NCBI GenBank assembly: GCA_009841145.1
Contig: VXMJ01000042.1
Location: forward strand, 1 to 64,000
Source of the DNA: Caldilineaceae bacterium SB0661_bin_34
GTDB taxonomy: Bacteria > Chloroflexota > Anaerolineae > Caldilineales > Caldilineaceae
Length of the DNA stretch: 64,000 bases
Direction of reading: 5' to 3'
This document shows, piece by piece, positions 41,601 to 51,100 of the stretch; the first letter of the stretch is position 1; every line of letters starts with the position of its first letter. The notes under the pieces were generated by a model. It worked only from the letters and a program-made list of their open reading frames with translations, did not search any database and had not been told where the DNA came from. Both the position numbers and the translations under genes were made by a program.

Positions 41601-43332
41601 CGACGCCCGCACTGGAAGTGCACGTGCCACCTTTGCCCGCCACCCGCACAACTACCCCCAACTCCGGGGCATCAGCCAGAACACATACAAGCTTTTCCTA
41701 GCACGAAGTTTCGACCTGATCGCATCCAATGGCGCTGCGGGGTTGGTGCATCCAGTCAATCACTTCCGCGAGCCACAAGGTAGTATACTCAGAGATATGT
41801 GCTATAGACGCCTGGTCTTGCTTCTGCAGTTCACCAATGAACGGTCGAATAGCATGTTCTCAGATATTGGACATGCAAGAGTATATTCAACCTGCATCTA
41901 CCTCGGTCATCCAAAACCAGTTCAATTTCGCATGATCGCTAACCTGTTCGCTTCAGAGACTGCCGATGAGTGTTTGGTACACGACGGTGCCGGGCCCGTA
42001 CCCGGCATCAAGGATGTAAACGGCGACTGGCAACTGAAGGGACATCGCAGCCGTGTGATCGAAGTTGATGAAACTGTACTTTTCAACTTCGGGAGCGTAT
42101 TAGATCCAGGAAAACCCCCAAGGTCCTGTCGGTTACCGATGCTACATTCCCAAGAACTGGTGGCATCGCTACTGAAAATAACATCCCAACCGCAACGCTT
42201 GGGCAATTTACAAGGGGAGTATCTTCAGGATGCAATGTGGGATGAAACCGGAGATCGAAAAACTGACCCGCCAGTGTTCAAACGGAAAGTCTCATTCCAA
42301 GCCACACCTGAGGAACTAATCCTCACAGGACCAATCATCGGTCTGGCCAATCCGCTGGCTAAGTGTCCAAATCGAAATAGCCGTACTAAAAATGACTATG
42401 AAGATATTGATCTGGTGCAGATACCGGATGACTACCTTCCCCGTTCCAACTATACCCCGGGGCTACCTTGGTACCAGTACCAGAAGCTCGTTCGATCGAC
42501 GCCCTGGGATAGGACGATCAAGCATATCGACTGTAGTCGGATAGGTTTGCGAAGGCGCGTAGATTCGGGAACTGAGCGAACGCTCCAATGCTGCTTGATG
42601 AGTAAAGGTCTCGCCCACGTTCATGGGCTTGAAACCGTTTCATTCAAGAACTTGGCGCATCTAATTACTGTATGTACGCTTTGGAACTCCTTGCCTTATG
42701 ACTTCGTCGCCAAATCGTTTCAAGTACGCGACATGATTGAATCGTTCACATCTCAATTGGCGATAGTCGACCTGCCGGATGTTGCCTGCCACCGCATGCT
42801 TCAGCTCAACTGTCTTACAAATCATTATGCACCCATCTGGAACGAACTAGCCTGTAACTATTCATCGTTGGGCTGGTCGGCGACACACATTGGCTTAGAA
42901 CTAGAGAATCCATTGACGACAACTGTCACTTGGAATCGAAATTGTGGCCTACGCACTGACTTGACCCGACGTCAAGCCTTACTCGAGGTTGATGTGCTTG
43001 TTGCTATGGCACTTGGCCTGACTCTTGATGAGTTAATTCAGATCTACAGATTAGTCTTTCCGGTCTTGTACAGCTATGAACAGAACACGTGGTATGATCA
43101 GAGTGGACGCATTGTGTGGTCAAACCGTAACGGAAAGGGGATGTCCACTCCGCGGGCGGAGTGGGAACGTAACTGCAGCATGCAACGAGGATGTTTGGCT
43201 GAAATCGTAACCATCGACTTTCTACCCAACGGTCCATTTCAGCATACTATCGAGTACAAAGCACCGTTTTGCAATCCTAATCGGGAAGAGGACTACCGTG
43301 TTGCTTGGGACTACTTCGTAAGGAATTTGTAA
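38686..43332 (+). CDS. large N6-adenine DNA methyltransferase, DISARM DrmMI / BREX PglX-like
   Basis: 1,548 residues. After a ~530-residue N-terminal region, the methyltransferase core opens with ASFYTPESLTQATVRHAL. The AdoMet-binding motif I is ILEPAMGSAAFLIEAVNQLA (about residue 565), followed by NAFGVDLNPVAQELGAMSLW and the catalytic motif IV IIGNPPWVPLQW (about residues 921-932). The distance between motifs I and IV is enlarged by an insertion, as in PglX/DrmMI proteins. The C-terminal ~600 residues should include the target-recognition domain. From about 41.5 kb the DNA becomes clearly AT-richer than the first two thirds. It is expected to mark self DNA while helicase partners act on unmodified invaders. 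No separate restriction gene is adjacent. Confidence 0.85.
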   Translation: MAETYPGITNENSFFSDHYLSDLFAKDRQRWAKDTDAELASPADRRRLASLYLQGKRAYGAGMERGVLPRQAGEFQQALLEVLGYDRRPERVPVTIDNRQVAVPLLARVATSKEQDALWVVEFRDQIGDDEWGGDPLAGGFHAGLYPWSDEDELDLPDGNTTVEKVIEAGVFGQSRPPRWVMVVSLARIMLLDRVKWAEDRLLRFDLETIFTHPDAESFRTMQALLHRTSLAPTGEVRGMEGFDENSRLHAVGVSTDLKYAMQEAVELLGNEALRQYADRNRPVPSAEDLTRECLRYLYRLLFLFFAEAHPELGHAGMRSPVYQNGYSLETLRDAELVRLPDNEDSWFLHESLQTLFRMQLEGTPLRSQEILRATETHHDFVLEPVGSVLFEPEQTPHLDAVRFPDRVLRRVLELLSLSGAGTHRRKGRRTGRRGRGRISYAQLGVNQLGSVYEALLSFSGFIADQDLVEVKRAQDDKPDILERAWFVPIEKIDEYEDDEVVYDGNEPRIYHKGKFVYRQTGYDREATASFYTPESLTQATVRHALNELLKDRKADDILDIRILEPAMGSAAFLIEAVNQLADRYLRLKQREMGRTIPPEELPRERQRVRAYITARNAFGVDLNPVAQELGAMSLWLNCMEPGGFRPDFSHTLYTGNSIVGARRAVLTISKQRRGYKVDNDSLRELGFGDKRKDDEIYHFLLPVKEMTAVTRKELKALVPEAVKQGADWSKEHGRPFTDHEFAVLQELSSAIDELWDSVADKLHNQRAEYEATLPAVWPTKVAPIQDRAHRQSGFPDEYRRLKLALDYWCSLWFWPISVYGLLPSRNRFLLEMSLILTGRPAATEGTLSWVLETELEAVEASAVRTLLDDSDNPLEVDDLAEFMSGRLQSIKETSVGHRFLNWPLEFADILSKQSGFDLIIGNPPWVPLQWTEKEALAQHTPLIEIRMWSADRIARQRNGILETNSLNGLIFDARTGSARATFARHPHNYPQLRGISQNTYKLFLARSFDLIASNGAAGLVHPVNHFREPQGSILRDMCYRRLVLLLQFTNERSNSMFSDIGHARVYSTCIYLGHPKPVQFRMIANLFASETADECLVHDGAGPVPGIKDVNGDWQLKGHRSRVIEVDETVLFNFGSVLDPGKPPRSCRLPMLHSQELVASLLKITSQPQRLGNLQGEYLQDAMWDETGDRKTDPPVFKRKVSFQATPEELILTGPIIGLANPLAKCPNRNSRTKNDYEDIDLVQIPDDYLPRSNYTPGLPWYQYQKLVRSTPWDRTIKHIDCSRIGLRRRVDSGTERTLQCCLMSKGLAHVHGLETVSFKNLAHLITVCTLWNSLPYDFVAKSFQVRDMIESFTSQLAIVDLPDVACHRMLQLNCLTNHYAPIWNELACNYSSLGWSATHIGLELENPLTTTVTWNRNCGLRTDLTRRQALLEVDVLVAMALGLTLDELIQIYRLVFPVLYSYEQNTWYDQSGRIVWSNRNGKGMSTPRAEWERNCSMQRGCLAEIVTIDFLPNGPFQHTIEYKAPFCNPNREEDYRVAWDYFVRNL

Positions 43333-43489
43333 ACACGGTTGTAACAAGAAACCTTGTTTGACAAATTGCAATGTCTGATTCGGCTCGGAGGATTCTACAA
43401 AATGACCCGAGCCGCCTTCCCAGTTGCTGAGAGCCCTGTGGGCGCGGAGGTCGGCGGCAATCGCAATCTAGCAGCCCCACCCAAAAGTG

Positions 43490-44050
43490 CCCGATCGGCT
43501 GTCACAATGTAGCCCTGCACCAGGACGTGGGGAATGACTGTGATCTCGTTGGACTGGATGTCAGTCTTCCGCTGGCCCAGGACCAGCTATGCCTCCACCG
43601 CCCAAGCACTGACCACGTTCAGCGTTGGCACCCCAACCAGCAGCAATCATGTGAGCAGCAGACAGCTTTGCCGTCGATGACGACCGCCTCGCCCGGCATC
43701 CGCACCGCCAGTGACTGTACCCAGCAACTGAAACAGCGTTCCAACTCCTCCGGTGAATCCCCCAAGACAAAGACCTATCCGTAGAAATCGTGCGAGGGAA
43801 TGCAGTGCGGCTGTGCCAAGAAGGTGGACAACCTGTCTCGTTGGCTGCGACCGAAGGGTACCCCCCGGCCACCAGTTGGCACCGCAGATCACTGCAAGGA
43901 GGGGCACGATGCCGCCGTGAAACAAATGCAGTCGGGCCGATTCCACACGGGAATCTTCTTTGTCGCCGCTGAAATCCACCAGGGGACCAGCAGCACAGGG
44001 GTTGGGAGTAATCAAAGGGAAATCCAGAAACGGAGCAGACCGCGCCGGTC
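43490..44050 (-). pseudogene. ISAs1-family transposase remnant
   Basis: Fragments in shifted minus-strand frames follow the ISAs1 transposase in order. First is LLAVICGANWW (consensus AVICGADDW), then IPSHDFYG-stop-VFVLGDS (consensus GIPSHDTFGRVF). Next are CWVQSLAVRMPGEAVVIDGK (consensus WV..L....GEVIAIDGKTLR), LNVVSAWAVEA-stop-LVLGQ and TDIQSNEITVIPHVL (consensus KSNEI.AIP.LL). At least two stops and several frameshifts are present, so it is long dead. No terminal repeats were located. It lies between the methyltransferase and the Argonaute gene. Confidence 0.75.
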
Positions 44051-44272
44051 TCAACTCAACCTCCCATTCACAACCCAAATGCCTCGTAGCTGGCGACCGG
44101 ACACATCATCGCGTCACTAAATCGTGTTACAATCACATCACCCGCGGTTGGCTAACAGACACGGAAACACACCAAGCCCATTCCACCAACAATCAACATC
44201 CCCTTCCACTGAGCAATCCAACTCAAATCTGTCCACACAATCACCTTGGCTTTCAAGGAGAACAGCTCCAGA

Positions 44273-46165
44273 ATGTCCGACATCGCGCTAAATTTGTTTC
44301 CTGTTTTGACGACAGATTTTTCATACACCTTATATCGTCACCCTTACATTGAGCAATATCGGCCCACCGTAGGCACCGAGCAGGCAATCCGCCGCTATTT
44401 GAACATAGACGGTACCAGTAACCACTACTGGACAACGTTTACACCATCACAAAATGGAACCAAAACAATCTGCAAGCCATACGACAACATTTACGCGACG
44501 CAGGCAGCCCTCCACACAGCACTCATTAACAAATGTGAGCATTCTTTATCTCCAAGCGAGTTTCACGTTTTGGGAACGCGGTTTCCACGTGTCGAGTTTG
44601 TACTAGCAGCGTACCCAGAAGGCGAACAGGTCGTTTCTATTGACCCATATTACTTGCGCAGCCGCCGCCTATTCGGTTTCAGGGCGCAATTCAGATTCCA
44701 TCCCCAAGAAGAACATCGTTACACTCCCAAAGCACTCCAACTTAGCTTAGCCCTTGACCGAAATGGCCATCAAAACAAAAATCGTTATGCAGACAGATAT
44801 ACCAAACTAGCTGAATTCATCAAAGAATACGAATCAGCCATATTCCACTTGGAGTTGCCTGGAGGTTGCACTGTGGAAGTGGCACCCCACTTAGCTAAAC
44901 TTCCAGTTAAACATCTTGACATCAAACATTATATTGTTAGCCGCCACCAAGAGGCCAATTCACAGTTTCTGGGGGTGAAAAACCATGGACCGCTAGACCA
45001 AGCTCAAAAAGACACCCGCTTTTGGTTCATTTACAGACCAGAAGACCGACCATTAGCACATGACTTGTTTCGAGCACTAAGGGGAGACACATTCCGCACA
45101 TTCCCCGGGATGGAACCCATGTTCCATCTCTCAATGCACAAAGACTACGTCAATGGTATTACGATATCAGATTTTACACAAGATGAAATCGAAAGAGTAT
45201 CCAACAAAGTGGCTTCAGATACTGACAATGTAATACCCATCGTGCTGACACCATTCGACAGAGATGACGATCCTGCCATAAACGGTCCATATTGGATGTT
45301 GAAATATGCATTTCTCGAAAAGCACTTACCACTCCAAGTAGTTTCAAACAACACAATCGCAAACAGAAACACACTCAAATGGTCTGCCGCGAGCATCGGA
45401 CTACAATCGTTCGCAAAAGCTGGTGGCACTCCATGGAAAGTACGTCCCCGAACTGAAAGTTGTTTAATCATCGGAGTAGGTCAAGCACATAAGCTGATCA
45501 ACGGTAAGATTGTGCGATACTTCGCTTTTTCTGTCCTTACAGACTCGAGCGGTGTATTCGAAGAAGTCAGGCTACTGGGAGAAGGTCGAAACGAAAGTCA
45601 GTACATTCAAGACCTGTCCATTAATCTGGCTGAAATCATCCAGGATTATTCTCACCGCTACACAAATTTCGTAGTCCACTCTACATTCGCAATTCAGCAT
45701 GCTGAACTCAGCAGCATCGCCGATACTCTTGAAGACCAACAAATGCAAGGACACGATGGTGCATTCGCTTCACTCAAGTTCAATGAGCACAATCGTTTCT
45801 TTGGATTTGCCCCTGAACATAATAGCCGCGTGCCATATGAAAGTACTTTGATTCGACTATCAACAAATGAATGCTTGGTGTGGTTCGAAGGGCTTTTGTA
45901 CGGACAAAGGACCGTCAAAAAAATGGTCGGCAATCCACTCCATGTAAGATTTTTGTATCCAAAAGAAGGACTTTCTGATTATCAACGCCTAGCCTATCTA
46001 CAGGATGCAGTAAACTTGTCGGGGGCCAACTGGCGTGGGTTCAACGCCAAGTCTCTACCTGTCTCAGTTTACTACGCGCAAATCATCGCCAAGTATTTGA
46101 AAGAATTCGACAATCTTGGCTTGGCACCGATTGATGTTCACACACTCAAACCTTGGTTCCTATAA
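44273..46165 (+). CDS. prokaryotic Argonaute, long-B type, catalytically inactive
   Basis: 630 residues from the ATG at 44273 (AAGGAG 12 bases upstream; a TTG at 44246 precedes the ribosome site and is unlikely). The MID domain is recognisable: YWMLKYAFLEKHLPLQVV and then SIGLQSFAKAGGTPWKV (about residues 341-395), the pattern Y..K....Q...GL...AK.GG.PW of pAgo MID regions. The PIWI domain begins LIIGVGQAHKLI, where active Argonautes have Asp (IGxD); here it is Gly. The later catalytic HRDG equivalent is VVHSTFAIQHAEL, also lacking Asp. It should thus bind guide and target without cutting. The N-terminal ~330 residues are long enough for N and PAZ-like domains, so it is not a short pAgo. The DNA is more AT-rich than its surroundings. 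It overlaps the SIR2 gene. Confidence 0.82.
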   Translation: MSDIALNLFPVLTTDFSYTLYRHPYIEQYRPTVGTEQAIRRYLNIDGTSNHYWTTFTPSQNGTKTICKPYDNIYATQAALHTALINKCEHSLSPSEFHVLGTRFPRVEFVLAAYPEGEQVVSIDPYYLRSRRLFGFRAQFRFHPQEEHRYTPKALQLSLALDRNGHQNKNRYADRYTKLAEFIKEYESAIFHLELPGGCTVEVAPHLAKLPVKHLDIKHYIVSRHQEANSQFLGVKNHGPLDQAQKDTRFWFIYRPEDRPLAHDLFRALRGDTFRTFPGMEPMFHLSMHKDYVNGITISDFTQDEIERVSNKVASDTDNVIPIVLTPFDRDDDPAINGPYWMLKYAFLEKHLPLQVVSNNTIANRNTLKWSAASIGLQSFAKAGGTPWKVRPRTESCLIIGVGQAHKLINGKIVRYFAFSVLTDSSGVFEEVRLLGEGRNESQYIQDLSINLAEIIQDYSHRYTNFVVHSTFAIQHAELSSIADTLEDQQMQGHDGAFASLKFNEHNRFFGFAPEHNSRVPYESTLIRLSTNECLVWFEGLLYGQRTVKKMVGNPLHVRFLYPKEGLSDYQRLAYLQDAVNLSGANWRGFNAKSLPVSVYYAQIIAKYLKEFDNLGLAPIDVHTLKPWFL

Positions 46166-47277
46166 TGGCAACTACAGTATTTAAGCGAGATGAAGTAATT
46201 CTCCTGCTTGGTGCCGGGGCCAGCGTAGAAGCTGGATTGCTGGATTCTAGTACAATGATTGATGAGATTGAGAAACTCATCTCTAGCGATCCTGCTTGGA
46301 TGTGTTATAGGGAGCTGTATCGGTACGTTCGAAGTTCAATTTTCTTCGCTGACGGCCTAGATGGTGTGTTCGATAAGAATGTGCCATTCAACATTGAGCG
46401 TTTGGTGAACGTACTGGATGAACTCTTGAAGAAGGAGCGGCATGCCCTTTGTCCATTCGTCGGAGCTTGGAATCCTAAGTTGCAAGAAGTTGCGGGGGAT
46501 GACTTCAAGAATGTACGGGACTTTCGCAATCTGATCGTCAAAATTCTAAGAGATGAGTGGGTTACTTTGAGCGAAACTGAGAAAGCTGGTTATTACGAAG
46601 GTCTTCTTCGTTTCCAAAGGCAGTATGAACACCCTTTGCGAGTATTTTCACTGAATTTCGATTTGTGTGTGGAACAGTCATGTGAATTGAAGAATGTTCA
46701 ACGGGGGTTTGATCTGAGAGTTTGGGATTGGCGCATGTTCGATGAGACTCTCGACGATTCACATTCATTACTACTCTACAAACTACATGGTTCACTCGAC
46801 TGGTATTTTAAGGATGGGCAAGTCCTGTATTCTGATGCGCCGACTAAGATTAAAGCTGATGAAATTGCATTGATTTTTGGCACGTCATACAAGTTGCAAT
46901 ACGTAGATCCGTTTCTTTTCTTCGCATACGAACTCCGTCGTTGGACACTAGATTCTGCGCGGCTCATCATATGTATTGGTTACGGCTTTAATGACGAACA
47001 TATCAATGGCATTCTTGGGCAAGCGCTCAGTCGGAACAATGAGCGGAAGCTACTCGCCGTGTTTGGACCGTCTGATGACTGTGATACTCTGAACGTAAAG
47101 ATCGCTAACCTGCTCGGCGCAAATCCGTCGCAGATGATCGTTGACAATTCTGGGGCACGTCAGTTTTTGGAAAGTGGTTTGAGAATTTCTCGGCTAGCTG
47201 AAAATTTCCCTGCTGAAGCAGACTTGATGGTTGAAATTATGGACTCTGCAGAAGGTCGATCAGGCTTCTCGGGATAA
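46165..47277 (+). CDS. SIR2-domain protein, Argonaute-associated effector
   Basis: 370 residues; the ATG at 46165 overlaps the Argonaute stop by one base (TAATG). SIR2 motifs are complete: NAD-binding VILLLGAGASVEAGLLD (residues 11-27), catalytic-site VFSLNFDLCVEQS (Asn-Asp), LYKLHGSLDWYF (His) and IICIGYGFNDEHIN. No APAZ domain or transmembrane segment is seen, which separates it from the fused SIR2-APAZ effectors of short pAgo systems. In long-B pAgo systems separate SIR2 proteins act as effectors that deplete NAD+ on invader recognition, causing abortive infection. The complete active site suggests this function here. The composition is AT-rich like the Argonaute gene. Confidence 0.85.
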   Translation: MATTVFKRDEVILLLGAGASVEAGLLDSSTMIDEIEKLISSDPAWMCYRELYRYVRSSIFFADGLDGVFDKNVPFNIERLVNVLDELLKKERHALCPFVGAWNPKLQEVAGDDFKNVRDFRNLIVKILRDEWVTLSETEKAGYYEGLLRFQRQYEHPLRVFSLNFDLCVEQSCELKNVQRGFDLRVWDWRMFDETLDDSHSLLLYKLHGSLDWYFKDGQVLYSDAPTKIKADEIALIFGTSYKLQYVDPFLFFAYELRRWTLDSARLIICIGYGFNDEHINGILGQALSRNNERKLLAVFGPSDDCDTLNVKIANLLGANPSQMIVDNSGARQFLESGLRISRLAENFPAEADLMVEIMDSAEGRSGFSG

Positions 47278-47619
47278 AGCGTCGTGCAATGGATGTGGCG
47301 TCTTGATTTTCCTTGACGACTCGCAGTGTGTGGACGACTGGGGGTGCCTCGGCGGTAGTTACCGAAATTACCATCAAGTCGGCAGGCATCCGTACAGGGC
47401 GCGATCACCTGCATGGCGGAGTGAATGGTTCTACCTGTCGTCAGCTTGAATTCACAGGTTGGGTTCCTGATGGTGTTCGCGGAAGTGATTTTCTGACTGG
47501 GTTCCACACACCGATCATGGTCGGTTCTTATATGGGTGCGGCGGACGTTCGGGTCGGTGTTGTGGGCACCGGTGCCTCGGGGTTCTGGCGATGCCGACTG
47601 GGCTGTGGTATTGGTCCAA

Positions 47620-47654
47620 CTCCTGCAGGCCATCTCCCAGACGGCCTGCAGGAG
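47620..47654. repeat. 12-bp perfect inverted repeat
   Basis: CTCCTGCAGGCC at 47620-47631 and its complement GGCCTGCAGGAG at 47643-47654, with an 11-base loop. It lies 343 bases after the SIR2 stop. There is no T-run, so it is a weak terminator candidate; it may instead be an end of a degraded element. Confidence 0.6.
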
Positions 47655-48049
47655 TCCAAGAACCGGCGGTCGTCAGACGGGGATAGGGTGTAAGGGTGAC
47701 CGGCCGTTCCTAGTACACCTGCAGCCCACAGTAGGCCGACACTGTGGACAACTGGAGGAAGAGGTCTAACAGAGACGTTCTGGTGGGCCGACTACCGACA
47801 TGGCTGAAGACGCAGTACCTTCGCTTCCTGTAGCTGAGGGCTCCTACCATAGCTTCGCTCAGACGAACGATACTCTACACACGCAAGATACGCGACACAG
47901 AACTCGCACTACCTTCAACGAGACTGTACCGGGTCGTCTCGATGCGAGTTGATATCCACACCCAGCCGGTATGATTGACCTTCACGAATGTGGGGCCAAT
48001 TGATCCCTGCTCGCAGTCGGCCCGATCCCATTTGCTTTACCTTCTGCAT

Positions 48050-48090
48050 TTCAGCTCCTCCAACTGCCCCAGCAGTTTGGAGGAGCTGAA
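48050..48090. promoter_or_regulatory. long hairpin in the leader of the helicase-DUF1998 gene
   Basis: The arm TTCAGCTCCTCCAACTGC (48050-48067) pairs with GCAGTTTGGAGGAGCTGAA (48072-48090) with a single bulged base and a 4-base loop. It sits just upstream of the likely GTG start at 48134. It could be an attenuator, an RNA processing site or a regulatory stem. It could also terminate the Argonaute-SIR2 transcript, although no T-run follows. Confidence 0.5.
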
Positions 48091-48133
48091 CTCCCATCTT
48101 CCGGACACTCAGTGCAACAACGTTGAAACAACC

Positions 48134-51100
48134 GTGCGATCTTCGCCCTTGGACCCGCCCACGCCCTTCACCGGCATCCTCCCCCTCGACTTGACCGAAC
48201 AGGCCAAGACCGCAGTTGAGGAGGTTCTCCGTGCCTCCTACAGGCCGTCGCCTCCCGCTTTCTCAAACCTCATCGACAACTTCGTCGCGAAACCCGACAA
48301 CCTCTTCCGAGGACCCTACCTGAGCCTAGACCTGCCCTACACCAGCGCAGATACCCTCACAGAGCCTTTCCCTTCGGTCCCGCTCGGTCACACCCCCTAC
48401 GCCCACCAACTGGAAGCCTTCCAGAGACTGCAACCCGACGCTCCTCGGTCAACGATCATCGCCACCGGCACGGGCTCTGGCAAGACCGAATGCTTCCAAC
48501 TGCCGATCCTCGACTGGTGCTACCAACACGCGGACCAACCGGGCATCAAGGCTATCGTCATCTACCCCATGAATGCCCTGGCTGAGGATCAGGCTAGGCG
48601 CATTGCAACCCGCATCTGGAACTCCCCGGAGCTGCGAGGGCGGGTCACGGCCGGCATGTACGCGGACGCGGAACCGCAGGACGCATCCCCCTCCATGCTG
48701 GAGGACGACATCATTCGGTCCCGCCGGGCGATGCACGAAACTCCTCCAGACATCCTGCTGACCAACTACAGGATGCTGGACAGCCTCCTGGTCCGTCCGG
48801 AACGCAAGGGACTCTGGGAACAGAACACACCTGAAACGCTGCGGTTTCTGGTCGTGGACGAACTCCACACCTTTGATGGAGCCCAGGGCACGGACCTTGC
48901 CTGTCTCATCCGCAGGCTGAAGGACCGCTTGGCCGTACCCAAGGGATCCCTGTGCTGCATCGGAACCTCCGCAACACTGGGAGACCAGAGCGATACCAAA
49001 CCTGTCATTGACTATGCCCAGGAGCTGTTCGACGTGGAGTTCGATGCGGATGCGGTGGTGACGGAGAACCGCCAGGATCTCTCCGAGTACCTCGAAACCG
49101 AAGAGGATATTGAACTGTCCAACCGCCTCCCCGACAAGGAACTGGTGGCAGACCTTGCCGGCCACACCGAGATGCAGGATCCCGTCCGTTTGATACGCCA
49201 CCTGTATCAAGCCTGGTTTGGGGACGAGGCGACGGAGGACATTGGTGGCGCATGGCGCGTCGAATTGGGCAACCAGTTGCGCTCGCACGAATTCCTGGCC
49301 ACTTTGCTCGGCGCCCTGAACGGAGGCATTCGACCGGTCGATGAGGTAGTAACCCACCTCCAAAGATCGTTCCCGGAGCTTGGTTCGTGGTCCCAGCCCG
49401 AAATACGAAACCTGCTTCAGGGATTCATGGCACTGCTGGCCTTCGCCAGAAGATCCGAGGAGGAAACCGACGAGCTGCGTCCCTTCCTCTCCATCCGTGT
49501 CCACTTCTGGATTCGCGAGCTGAAGCGCATGGTGGTGTCATTGCCACCGGATCCGGACCCAGCAGACACCACCACACAGGTCAACGTCAACAGCAACGAA
49601 CTACCGGATGATTTCCACACAGCGGCCCGGAACCAGGAGGCCGACCCGCGCCTGCTGCACTCCGACGACCTCCCCGACAATTTCGGAGAAGCAGTTCTAC
49701 CCGTTGTCCACTGCCGGGAATGCGCCGGCATGGCATGGGTGACCGCCACCAACCCGGACAACAGCGGCTTCGTGGAGGACAGGGACGCCATCTACCGGGA
49801 GTACTTCGCCAAGCCCCTGTCCCACAGGCTGGTCTACCTGCTGGCCCAGCCTCCGGACGCGACTCTCGTCTCGGGGTCAAGGGTGGTGCCAGGACATGTC
49901 TGTTGCCGTTGCCTGCGGTGGCAGACCTCGGCGGCCGGACGTCACGCAAGGTCTCCCGGCGCGTGCCCGGAATGCAACGCAAACGCCTGGCGTCAAGCAT
50001 GGAGGATGACTCCCGGCAAGAGCGGAGGTGACGGTCCGAGCCGCCGACGCGAATGGGCCTGCGCCTATTGCGGCTCGGCAACCGGCCTCGGCATCTTCGG
50101 CATGGCCTCAACCTCCATGGCCAGCTTCCTGACCTCCACCCTGTTTGCGTCCAGAGTCAACGAGGATCCCAAGCTGCTGGCCTTTGCCGACTCGGTGCAG
50201 GATGTGGCCCACAAGGCAGGTTTCATCGAAGCCCGCAGTTTCCGCACGGTATTGCGCCAGCAGGTGGCTGCCTGGCTGGCGGACCAACCCGGGACCCCGT
50301 CCCTGCCTGCCCTGATGGACGGATTCGCGCCTTGGGTCAAGGCCTCCTTCGACGATGATCGGGAGTTTGTGGGAGCCATAACCCACGTGGACCTCAAGTG
50401 GTTCAGTGCCGTCAACGACCTGTTCGAAGGCAACAACGATGGAAAACTGCCGGAGATCCCCGAACGCGACATCGAGGATGTGGGCCTACGCCTAACTTGG
50501 GAGGCCTTTGCCGAACTCACCTTCCTGTCCCGGTTCGGCCGCACCTTGGAAAACACGGGCAGGCTGTGCCTGGGTATCGACGCATCCCTATTGCAGCAGG
50601 CCGGACAGAGACTAGCCGCAGACGCGGGCGAACACTTGGGCTCCCTCTTTGAGGATGCAGACAGCAATGCCTGCACCTGGTTCCTCCTTGGGATCGTGCA
50701 CAGGATGATTCACGACGGCGCGATCCGGATCGATCCCAGCGGCTTGGATCCCATCGGCGGTTTGGCCCGGTCCAACGGGAGTTGGATTGGCATGGTCAGA
50801 TCCAGGAAAGTTGGCCACGTCCTTCCCGCATACAGCCCACGCGCCCGCAAGCCCCTGTTGCCCAGCCTCAACGGACGGGACGAGTTCGCACCCCTTGGCG
50901 ATGCCGGTTCATCGGCCCGGTGGTATCCCCACTGGGCGCGCAAGTGCCTGCCGGCTGGACCCAACCTCAAGGGAGATCTCCTTGAAGACCTCTACTTCCT
51001 GGCCTTCAGGCACCTGGAAGAGAGCGGCATTGCGGAACAGGTTCAACCAACCGGCAAGTCCCCCATCTGGGCATTGCGGGCCGAGCACATCACGGTTGAG

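Larger units (their letters stand above)
47278..48133. other. 856-bp intergenic/leader region upstream of the helicase-DUF1998 gene
   Basis: No supported gene between the SIR2 stop and the likely start of the next gene. It contains two strong inverted repeats (47620-47654 and 48050-48090). GC content returns to the island's usual level here, so this is the downstream border of the AT-rich Argonaute module. The frame of the next gene is open from 47975, but its first ~50 codons overlap the second hairpin and read as atypical Ser-rich sequence. Confidence 0.4.

Noticed and set aside
44273-47277. Classification of the pAgo-SIR2 pair as a short-pAgo SPARSA system
   Set aside because: The SIR2 protein has no APAZ domain and the Argonaute has a ~330-residue N-terminal half, unlike short pAgos.
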